DNA of 7,129 bases from Akkermansiaceae bacterium UBA4145. GTDB taxonomy: Bacteria > Verrucomicrobiota > Verrucomicrobiia > Verrucomicrobiales > Akkermansiaceae. The notes below the pieces were generated by a model. The model was not told the DNA's origin. It did not search any database and saw only the letters and a program-made list of their open reading frames with translations. The position numbers and the translations under genes are program-made. Positions 1 through 6,013 of this stretch are shown piece by piece. How positions within the stretch are numbered: the stretch's first letter is position 1; each line of letters starts with the position of its first letter. Where the stretch lies: contig DFWB01000201.1 of assembly GCA_002380675.1 (NCBI GenBank), positions 1 to 7,129 of the forward strand, written 5' to 3'.

Positions 1-27
1 CGAAGCACCCGCCGAAGCACCCGCCGA
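1..27 (+). repeat. 12-base tandem repeat coding EAPA units
   Basis: The unit GAAGCACCCGCC occurs twice in perfect tandem at 2-13 and 14-25. The 12-base periodicity holds from base 1 to base 27, then breaks. It is in frame with the GldG-like gene and encodes EAPA-EAPA. As it touches the window edge, more copies may lie to the left. Short in-frame repeats like this can change copy number by slippage without breaking the frame. Confidence 0.8.
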
Positions 28-799
28 GGACACGGATCAGGGATGTGAAGACACTACTACGAAAGAGACCGCTGTTACCGAGGAGGTCGTCGCCGAGGCA
101 CCCGATCCCGCACCCTCCGAGAGCGACGAGAGCACGTCCGAGGCCACCCAGCCGGAAACTGACTCTACGACAGAGGACTCATCCGGAGAGCCTGATGCAG
201 AGGAGAAAGCCGAACCAGCGGAAGAAGATCACCACATGACGGAAGGGACTGAGGAAGGCGCCATGGCGATTATTTCTGACGTCGACATGCTCTTCGACTA
301 CTTCATGGGTGACGCCGAGCGTGGGGCATCACGCAACAACAACAATGTGGATTTCATCATGAATCTGGTTGAAAACCTTGCGGGAGACCAGGACCTCATG
401 ACCATCAGGGGCAAAGACTCCATCGGCAGGCCCTTCGAAGTTATCAATGACATCAGAGAAGACGCCGCAGCAAAGGCCGCCCCGAAACGCGCGGAGAACC
501 AACGGCTAATGGAAAAGGCCCGTCAAACCCTTCAGGAAGGACAGGAGGGCAAGGATATTGGTGGCGGCCTAATGATTATGGGCCAAAGCGACGAGAGCAT
601 TGAAAAGGTTCAGGAAATCGAAAAAGAGATCCGCGAATTGCAGAGAGCAGAAAATAAGATCAGCAGAGAACAGCGTGCGGAGATTCAAGCGACGATCAAT
701 GGCATCGAGTGGGCCAACATGCTCATCACCCCAGCCCTCGTTCTCATCATTGGACTTCTAGTGGGAATCACCCGCAAAAACAAAACGGCAGCAAAATGA
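1..799 (+). CDS. GldG-family ABC transporter auxiliary protein, C-terminal part (5' end outside window)
   Basis: The reading frame is open from base 2 to the TGA at 797-799, giving 265 visible residues, so the gene enters from the left and the ATG at 236 is internal. Visible residues 1 to about 88 are an acidic low-complexity linker rich in E, D, T, P and A, opening with two EAPA units. The family core resumes at AMAIISDVDMLFDYF, then NNNVDFIMNLVENLAGDQDL and an IRGKDSIGRPF stretch, as in the end of the GldG/ABC_transp_aux extracytoplasmic domain. A helical, coiled-coil-like stretch follows, and then a C-terminal membrane segment (about residues 240-256, LITPALVLIIGLLVGI) with a basic cytoplasmic tail (TRKNKTAAK). 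GldG-like proteins partner an ABC-2 permease and ATPase. Those genes are expected upstream but are not visible, so the transported substrate is unknown. The gene is coupled to the DUF4340 gene by a 4-base overlap. The family call is from remembered motif resemblance; the frame and membrane segment are seen directly. Confidence 0.85.
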   Translation, partial: EAPAEAPAEDTDQGCEDTTTKETAVTEEVVAEAPDPAPSESDESTSEATQPETDSTTEDSSGEPDAEEKAEPAEEDHHMTEGTEEGAMAIISDVDMLFDYFMGDAERGASRNNNNVDFIMNLVENLAGDQDLMTIRGKDSIGRPFEVINDIREDAAAKAAPKRAENQRLMEKARQTLQEGQEGKDIGGGLMIMGQSDESIEKVQEIEKEIRELQRAENKISREQRAEIQATINGIEWANMLITPALVLIIGLLVGITRKNKTAAK

Positions 800-2202
800 A
801 CAACAAACGCCTTCTATTACTGGTGGGAGTTACCGCCATCAGTGCAATCATCGCTACGAGTATCCTTCTCAACACTCCTGAGCGGTTCAGTGCGAACAAC
901 GAAAACATCGGGGACCACCTCGTCACGGATTTCAAAGAAGAGGATGTTGCTGAGATCCGAATCAAGGACTCAGAAAATGAAACGATCCTGAAACAAACCG
1001 AAAATGGTTGGGTGGTGGCAAACCGACAGGATTACCCTGTAGACAACCCAGGAGAGGTGTCGCAACTCCTGAAATCTCTCTTTCTGTTCAAAATCGGCCT
1101 CGAGCTACGCGCTGAGGAAGAGCACTATGCTCAGATTGGACTTCTCTCCCCTGAGGCTGCCGACGAGGCAAAAGCCTACCAAGCCGAATTGGAGAAAGAA
1201 GGTGTCGTTAATCCAGCGGATCCAAGGGGCATGCATCTCTCAGTCAAGGGGCGGAATGGATCTACTCTCGTTGATCTTATTCTCGGGGATGAATTTGGAG
1301 AAATTGCCTCCCGGGCACCGCGTGGATTTGTGGTCCGAAGCGAAGGAGACCACCCTGGGGTCTGGAAGGCGCTTGGAACTCTCAACCAGGCAACAGGCGA
1401 TGCGGAGTCAAAGAACACCGATAAGCGCAGGGGGCCAATAGCAACTCCTACCTCTTGGCTTTCCTATAAGTTCATCGAGGTCGCAAAACTAAAGAGCATC
1501 ACCCTTAGCGCTCCCAACGATAAGGAATTCCTAGGCTGGACCGTTTCCCGAGAGGACGAAAATGGGGAATTCTCAACCGGAGATCTGAAAGAAGACGAAG
1601 AAATGGACACTGCGGCTACGGGCTCATTCAAATCCCTCTTTAACTCGCTCAGGTTCGAGGATGTGCTCGAAAAGGAGGCCTTCTCGAAGGCTAAAGACTC
1701 GAAAAATGCGAGAAGAGCCGTTCTGACCACCTTTGACGGATTTACCTACACGGTGGACCTCAGTCCAAAGACATCGGAGCAGGAAGCGAGCGGAGAGGAC
1801 GCACCTCCCCCACCCTCTCCAAACTATGTCGGAACCGTAAAAGTCACCGCTAACCTGCTGGAGCAAAGAACCAAGAAGGAGGGAGAGACCGACGAGGAGG
1901 CCGCGAATGCAGAGGAGCTCTTCAAGGCCACCCTCGACAACCTCAAATATAAGCTCGAGCTTGAGAAAGTGTTCTCGGGGCAGGTATATGAATTCGCTAA
2001 CTTTTCCATAAGCAGCTTAGATAAAGCTCGCGACGGGATCGTTAAGAAGAAGGAAGAGGAAGCCGCTGAAGGTGGCGCTGCCGCAGGGCTACCCGCTACC
2101 GCACCGGGAGCTACGGCGGTTTCCCCGCCAATCGCGATACCGCCGCGTCCCAGCGTCACAACTCCTCCGGTAAGGGTGACCCCTCCCGCCGACGGCGAAT
2201 AA
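796..2202 (+). CDS. DUF4340 domain-containing membrane-anchored protein
   Basis: The product is 468 residues. I chose the ATG at 796, which overlaps the previous stop as ATGA, over an in-frame ATG at 709. The 796 start puts a signal-anchor directly at the N-terminus (basic MNNKR, then a hydrophobic run at about residues 5-25), while the 709 start would add 29 residues lying over the previous gene. No good SD precedes 796, so translation is probably coupled to the upstream gene. Residues about 45-110 resemble the DUF4340 unit, with a GWVVANRQDYPVDN stretch followed by a helix (VSQLLKSLFLFKI) and an AQIGL motif. A second stretch of the same style (SWLSYKFIEVAKLKSITL) lies mid-protein. The body is hydrophilic and charged, and the last 45 or so residues are an Ala/Pro-rich tail (PPIAIPPRPSVTTPPVRV). 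DUF4340 proteins often sit beside GldG-like genes, as here. Their biochemical function is not known to me. Likely location is the periplasmic face of the inner membrane. Confidence 0.85.
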   Translation: MNNKRLLLLVGVTAISAIIATSILLNTPERFSANNENIGDHLVTDFKEEDVAEIRIKDSENETILKQTENGWVVANRQDYPVDNPGEVSQLLKSLFLFKIGLELRAEEEHYAQIGLLSPEAADEAKAYQAELEKEGVVNPADPRGMHLSVKGRNGSTLVDLILGDEFGEIASRAPRGFVVRSEGDHPGVWKALGTLNQATGDAESKNTDKRRGPIATPTSWLSYKFIEVAKLKSITLSAPNDKEFLGWTVSREDENGEFSTGDLKEDEEMDTAATGSFKSLFNSLRFEDVLEKEAFSKAKDSKNARRAVLTTFDGFTYTVDLSPKTSEQEASGEDAPPPPSPNYVGTVKVTANLLEQRTKKEGETDEEAANAEELFKATLDNLKYKLELEKVFSGQVYEFANFSISSLDKARDGIVKKKEEEAAEGGAAAGLPATAPGATAVSPPIAIPPRPSVTTPPVRVTPPADGE

Positions 2203-2273
2203 GTCCGCGGGAATACCCCCTTTCTCCGGGCAGGAAATGCCAGCAAAACTTGATAGGAAGAACTGATCACCGC

Positions 2274-2301
2274 TTGCTAATCACGGGGATCGTCATATAG
2301 T
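2274..2301 (+). promoter_or_regulatory. Candidate sigma-70-type promoter for sdhCAB
   Basis: TTGCTA (2274-2279) is separated by 16 bases from TATAGT (2296-2301). These match the consensus -35 at four of six positions and the -10 at five of six. It lies in the only sizeable gap before sdhC, 33 bases ahead of the ATG. A second, weaker option starts with TTGATA (2250-2255) but has a poor -10. If the stronger candidate is used, transcription would begin near 2308, within the SD-like stretch at 2303-2310, so the two signals are not fully compatible. Motif match only. Confidence 0.4.
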
Positions 2302-2302
2302 G

Positions 2303-2326
2303 AGGTGGAGACTCTCGGATGAGAGT
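2303..2326 (+). promoter_or_regulatory. SD-like stretch followed by hairpin ahead of sdhC
   Basis: A strong SD-like sequence, GAGGTGGAG, occupies 2302-2310 apart from its first base context. It is followed directly by a perfect 6-base-pair inverted repeat: ACTCTC (2311-2316), loop GGAT (2317-2320), GAGAGT (2321-2326). The sdhC ATG is 8 bases beyond the hairpin. Linear distance from the strong SD to the ATG is 24 bases, too long for normal initiation, but folding the hairpin would reduce the effective gap to about 8. Alternatively the weak GAGAG inside the 3' arm is the working SD and the hairpin hides it. The inverted repeat is seen directly; its role is inference. Confidence 0.45.
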
Positions 2327-2334
2327 GCCAGCCT

Positions 2335-3051
2335 ATGAACGCCCTAACCCGTGCGGTTCTCTCCTTCTGGGACTCCTCTATTGGGAAGAAAATCCTGGTT
2401 GCTGGCACCGGTATTGCTCTTCTGTTGTTCCTCCCCGGGCACCTGATCGGAAACCTCCTCCTGTTCGCCGGCAAGGATGCGATCAACGAATATGCTCTCT
2501 GGCTCCACAATGCGGGGCATGGAGGAGTAGTCTGGATCGCTCGTATTGGCCTGCTTTCCGTCCTCGTAGTTCATGTCCTGCTCACGATCCAGCTAACGGT
2601 TCGCAATCGGGCGGTCAGTCAGAAATACAGCCACCCGGCCACCAACAGGGCCAGCCGCTCCTCCCGGATGATGATTTGGAGTGGTCTCACGGTTCTAGCG
2701 TTCATCATCTATCACATCAGTCACTTTACGGTTCGAATCGGAAATGATTACAACGGCACTGCCTATCTGACCTCCTTGCCGGGTCACGAAGGCAACGTCC
2801 ACAATGTGCACAAGATGATGATCGACGGATTTTCCCATACGGGGAATTCCGTGTTCTACATGATCGCGATCACCATCCTCTGCTCCCACCTTTCGCACGG
2901 TTTTGCCTCTGTCTTTCAGACTCTCGGCCTGCGATCCCGCAAAAGTGAACTTCTCATTACGCGAGCAGGATGGGCCTACTCCCTCTTGATCTGGGTCGGA
3001 TTCCTTTCGATTCCCGTCGCAATCCTTTTCTTTGGGTATGGCCGCACCTAG
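2335..3051 (+). CDS. sdhC: Succinate dehydrogenase cytochrome b558 subunit (membrane anchor)
   Basis: This 238-residue integral membrane protein is the diheme, single-polypeptide anchor of complex II, which passes electrons from the iron-sulfur subunit to quinone. Five hydrophobic helices are visible at about residues 20-43, 65-89, 112-133, 170-192 and 208-234, the usual five-helix topology of the Bacillus/Wolinella class. Candidate axial haem ligands lie in the first four: His36 (GHLIGN), His80 (VHV), His127 or His130 (YHISHF), and His185 or His188 (SHLSHGFASVFQTLG). Two b haems are therefore expected. The N-terminal SFWDSSIGKKILVAGTGIALLLF matches the family's beginning (W-x-SSIGKK then helix I), supporting the start at 2335. 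It begins the sdhCAB run, 40 bases before sdhA. No acidic residue lies in helix IV near the His pair, so I see no obvious equivalent of the Wolinella proton-pathway glutamate. Haem assignment is by motif position, not alignment. Confidence 0.93.
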   Translation: MNALTRAVLSFWDSSIGKKILVAGTGIALLLFLPGHLIGNLLLFAGKDAINEYALWLHNAGHGGVVWIARIGLLSVLVVHVLLTIQLTVRNRAVSQKYSHPATNRASRSSRMMIWSGLTVLAFIIYHISHFTVRIGNDYNGTAYLTSLPGHEGNVHNVHKMMIDGFSHTGNSVFYMIAITILCSHLSHGFASVFQTLGLRSRKSELLITRAGWAYSLLIWVGFLSIPVAILFFGYGRT

Positions 3052-3091
3052 GAATTGCAAAAAACAGTAACCGCCTTCTATTTCTTAAAAG

Positions 3092-5068
3092 ATGTCCCTC
3101 AACCTCCAAAGTGCAATTCCTTCCGGTCCGATTGACCAGAAATGGACCAAGCACAAGATGGAGTCTCGGCTCATCAACCCGACCAACAAAAGAAAGTATT
3201 CTGTGATTGTCGTCGGGAGCGGGCTTGCTGGAGGAGCCGCCGCCGCCACCCTCTCGGAACTCGGTTACGGAGTGAAGTGTTTTTGTTACCAGGACAGCCC
3301 GCGCCGAGCTCACTCAATAGCAGCCCAAGGCGGCATTAACGCCGCGAAAAACTATCAGAATGATGGCGATTCTGTTTCTAGACTTTTTTACGACACCATT
3401 AAAGGTGGAGACTTCCGCTCGAGGGAGGCGAATGTCCATCGCCTCGCCGAAGTCTCAGTAGGAATCATAGATCAGTGCGTATCTCAAGGAGTGCCCTTCG
3501 CACGAGAATACGGGGGGCTGTTGGACAACCGATCTTTCGGTGGCACCCAGGTCAAAAGAACGTTTTATGCACGGGGTCAGACGGGCCAGCAGCTTCTCCT
3601 TGGTTGCTATCAGGCACTCTCGAAGGAAATCTCCAACGGAGGAGTCCAGATGTTTTCGCGCACCGAGATGCTCGATCTAGTCGTGGTGGATGGCCACGCC
3701 AAGGGAATCATTGTGCGAAACATGGTAACGGGCGAAGTCACCCCTCATGCTGCTGACGCCGTAGTCCTGGCAACTGGGGGTTATGGCAATGTCTTCTATC
3801 TCTCGACCAACGCTAAAGGGTGCAACGTAATGGCAGCTTACCGCGCTCATAAACGCGGCGCAGCATTCGCGAACCCCTGCTACACTCAGATTCATCCGAC
3901 TTGCATTCCCGTAAGTGGCGACTACCAATCAAAGCTCACCCTCATGTCCGAATCGCTTCGGAATGACGGACGAATCTGGGTCCCCAGCGGTGTCGATCTG
4001 GCCGAAAAGATCCGGTCAGGAGAGATAAGCGCTGGTGACATCAGCGAAGAAGACCGGGACTACTACCTCGAGAGGAAATACCCTTCCTTTGGCAACCTCT
4101 CTCCGCGAGATATTGCCTCAAGATCTGCAAAGGAGGTCTGTGATGAGGGACGCGGGATCGCCCCTACTGGCCTTGGGGTCTTCCTTGACTTCAGAGACGC
4201 TATCAAGCGAGACGGCCTTGACTCTATTTCCGCGCGGTATGGGAACCTTTTTGAAATGTATGAGAAGATCAAGGGAGAGGATCCTTACAGCACCCCAATG
4301 CAGATTTTTCCTGCGGTGCACTACACCATGGGCGGACTTTGGGTGGATTACAACTTGATGTCCAACCTGCCGGGCCTGCACGTCGCGGGAGAAGCAAATT
4401 TCTCGGATCATGGCGCCAACAGGCTCGGAGCCTCAGCGCTAATGCAGGGGTTGGCAGACGGGTATTTTGTCCTGCCATCTACTATCGCCAACTATCTGGC
4501 AGAACAGGAACCTGGTTCAGTGACTGAATCTGACCCTGAATTTACCCGGTGTCTGGAGGAAACCAATACCCGGGTGAGCAGCCTGATGACTACCAACGGC
4601 AAGAGAAGCGTGGATAGCTTCCACCGGGAGCTGGGCCTCCTCATTTGGGATAAATGTGGCATGGCCCGCTCGAGAGAGGGATTGCAGAGCGCCTTAAAAC
4701 GAATTCCTGAGATTCGGGAAGAATTCTGGGAAAATGTTCGAGTTCCCGGCAGCGGTGCTCAGCTCAACCAGGAACTGGAGAAAGCGGGAAGAGTCGCGGA
4801 CTTTTTGGAGTTTGGCGAAGTTCTCTGCCACGACGCATTGGACCGAGAGGAGTCTTGCGGCGGACATTTCCGCCTAGAGAGCCAATTCGAGGCGGACGAT
4901 CCAGAAGTGCTTGATGGCCGCACCCAAGCCGGAGAAGCAAAGCGTAATGACGATGATTTCTGTCACGTCAGCGCCTGGGAACACACGGGCGTTGGAACAA
5001 AGCCGAAACTTACCCGAGAACCGCTTGAATTTGAAAATGTTAAGCTTAGTATACGGAGCTATAAGTAA
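3092..5068 (+). CDS. sdhA: Succinate dehydrogenase / fumarate reductase flavoprotein subunit
   Basis: The 658-residue catalytic subunit of complex II oxidises succinate to fumarate on the cytoplasmic side using covalent FAD. The dinucleotide-binding motif VVGSGLAGG is at about residues 40-48. RRAHSIAAQGG contains His74, the expected covalent FAD attachment site. Active-site candidates are His268 (TQIHPT), Glu287 and Arg290 (SESLRNDGR), Arg339 in PRDIASR (proton-relay arginine), His410 (AVHYTMGG) and Arg444 (GANRLGAS). The C-terminal domain carries the REESCGGHF signature. Length and the opening IPSGPIDQKWTKHK stretch fit the longer Bacteroides-type SdhA/FrdA rather than the roughly 590-residue proteobacterial form. 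That conserved opening is why I kept 3092 over the ATG at 3158. No SD precedes 3092; the leader is pyrimidine-rich, then TTAAAAG. All key residues are present, so the enzyme looks intact. Direction (dehydrogenase or fumarate reductase) cannot be read from this sequence alone. Confidence 0.97.
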   Translation: MSLNLQSAIPSGPIDQKWTKHKMESRLINPTNKRKYSVIVVGSGLAGGAAAATLSELGYGVKCFCYQDSPRRAHSIAAQGGINAAKNYQNDGDSVSRLFYDTIKGGDFRSREANVHRLAEVSVGIIDQCVSQGVPFAREYGGLLDNRSFGGTQVKRTFYARGQTGQQLLLGCYQALSKEISNGGVQMFSRTEMLDLVVVDGHAKGIIVRNMVTGEVTPHAADAVVLATGGYGNVFYLSTNAKGCNVMAAYRAHKRGAAFANPCYTQIHPTCIPVSGDYQSKLTLMSESLRNDGRIWVPSGVDLAEKIRSGEISAGDISEEDRDYYLERKYPSFGNLSPRDIASRSAKEVCDEGRGIAPTGLGVFLDFRDAIKRDGLDSISARYGNLFEMYEKIKGEDPYSTPMQIFPAVHYTMGGLWVDYNLMSNLPGLHVAGEANFSDHGANRLGASALMQGLADGYFVLPSTIANYLAEQEPGSVTESDPEFTRCLEETNTRVSSLMTTNGKRSVDSFHRELGLLIWDKCGMARSREGLQSALKRIPEIREEFWENVRVPGSGAQLNQELEKAGRVADFLEFGEVLCHDALDREESCGGHFRLESQFEADDPEVLDGRTQAGEAKRNDDDFCHVSAWEHTGVGTKPKLTREPLEFENVKLSIRSYK

Positions 5069-5106
5069 CCTCGGCGGGAAGAAATTCGCAAAGGGGTTCA
5101 GATTCC

Positions 5107-5121
5107 GCCTTGTCCCAAGGC
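5107..5121 (+). other. Small perfect hairpin in the sdhA-sdhB gap
   Basis: GCCTTG (5107-5112) and CAAGGC (5116-5121) form a perfect 6-base-pair stem with a 3-base loop TCC, ending 16 bases before the sdhB ATG. It is followed by TTCTCATTC rather than a T-run, so it does not look like an intrinsic terminator. It could stabilise processed mRNA or affect sdhB translation, or be chance. Confidence 0.35.
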
Positions 5122-5137
5122 TTCTCATTCGATCGCG

Positions 5138-5890
5138 ATGAACTTTACTCTCAAGGTCTGGCGACAGAAAGACTGTAACTCAGACGGTCACATTGAGGAG
5201 TATCCTGTTGAAAATATTCCGATTGAAGCTTCGTTTTTAGAAATGCTGGATATCGTGAATGAGGGAATCATTGACAAGGGCGGAGAGCCTATCCACTTCG
5301 ATCATGACTGCCGCGAGGGAATTTGCGGAATGTGCTCGTTGACCATCAATGGGATACCGCACGGCAGGGAAAAGGGCACAACAACTTGTCAGCTGCACAT
5401 GCGGCACTTTGAGGACGGTGACACTATCTGGATCGAGCCTTTCCGTGCAGGAGCTTTCCCTGTGATTAAAGACCTCGTCGTAGATCGTAGTGCCTTTGAC
5501 AACATCATAGCGGCTGGGGGATATGTTTCTGTCCGCACTGGCGCAGCGCCGGACGCCAATTCTATTCCCATAACCAAGGAAGATGCAGATCACGCCTTCG
5601 ACTCCGCGACCTGCATAGGATGTGGGGCTTGCGTGGCTTCCTGTAAGAATTCGAGCGCAATGCTCTTTGTCAGCGCCAAGGTCTCTCACCTTAACCATCT
5701 CCCGCAAGGGGCTCCGGAAAAGGATCGCAGAGCCCTCAATATGGTTCAAGCCATGGACGATGCAGGCTTCGGCAATTGCAGTAACCACTACGAGTGTGAA
5801 GCAGTATGCCCTAAATCCATATCGGCTGACAATGTTGCCAAATTGAATCGCGACTATGCGGCCGCCGCAGTCCGTAAAGCTCTCGCCTAG
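5138..5890 (+). CDS. sdhB: Succinate dehydrogenase / fumarate reductase iron-sulfur subunit
   Basis: This 250-residue electron-transfer subunit links the flavin of SdhA to the haems of SdhC through three Fe-S clusters. The N-terminal plant-type ferredoxin domain has Cys58, Cys63, Cys66 (CREGICGMC) and Cys84 for the [2Fe-2S] cluster. The C-terminal domain has CIGCGACVASCK with Cys159, Cys162, Cys165 and Cys169, then Cys214, Cys220 and Cys224 (NCSNHYECEAVCPKSI). By family pattern Cys159/162/165/224 hold [4Fe-4S] and Cys169/214/220 hold [3Fe-4S]. All ligands are present. The start at 5138 gives the usual short lead (MNFTLKVWRQ) before the ferredoxin fold, although no SD is evident upstream. It lies 69 bases after sdhA with a small hairpin in between, and is most likely co-transcribed with sdhC and sdhA. 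It ends with TAG at 5888-5890. Confidence 0.97.
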   Translation: MNFTLKVWRQKDCNSDGHIEEYPVENIPIEASFLEMLDIVNEGIIDKGGEPIHFDHDCREGICGMCSLTINGIPHGREKGTTTCQLHMRHFEDGDTIWIEPFRAGAFPVIKDLVVDRSAFDNIIAAGGYVSVRTGAAPDANSIPITKEDADHAFDSATCIGCGACVASCKNSSAMLFVSAKVSHLNHLPQGAPEKDRRALNMVQAMDDAGFGNCSNHYECEAVCPKSISADNVAKLNRDYAAAAVRKALA

Positions 5891-6013
5891 GCAGAGTATT
5901 ACTCACCCCTTGCAGAGCAATGCGCGTAGCTACTCACTTAGCGAAGCCGCAGGCAGAAAGGTTGCTGTTAACCAAGGCTTGCCGGAGACGCCGAGAGGCC
6001 TGAAACTCCGAGG

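Noticed and set aside
45..239. 64-codon + strand frame rich in Arg and Pro at the left end
   Set aside because: It is the out-of-frame reading of the acidic linker of the GldG-like gene, which is open through the same region and continues into a conserved domain.
2180..2216. Possible terminator at the end of the DUF4340 gene (CCCGC and GCGGG pairing across the stop codon)
   Set aside because: The arms are short and far apart, and no T-run follows, so it does not meet the pattern of an intrinsic terminator.
1824..2270. 148-codon - strand frame opposite the end of the DUF4340 gene
   Set aside because: It is the low-complexity shadow of the Pro/Ala-rich and Glu-rich tail on the + strand; no family resemblance and no convincing start signal.
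2319..2747. 142-codon + strand frame overlapping sdhC, with a well-spaced SD-like stretch ahead of its ATG
   Set aside because: It lies in another frame over the clearly conserved sdhC, and its protein is Arg/Ser/Pro/Cys-rich with no recognisable fold. The SD arrangement is reported with the sdhC hairpin instead.
5237..5788. 183-codon frame on the - strand, antisense to sdhB
   Set aside because: sdhB carries all cluster cysteines and is certain. The antisense frame has no recognisable motif and is explained by codon bias of the sense gene.
5115..5980. The 9-mer CCAAGGCTT occurs in both gaps flanking sdhB (5115-5123 and 5972-5980)
   Set aside because: A shared 9-mer between two gaps of about 100 bases is plausible by chance, flanks differ, and the spacing to the next start codon is not the same.
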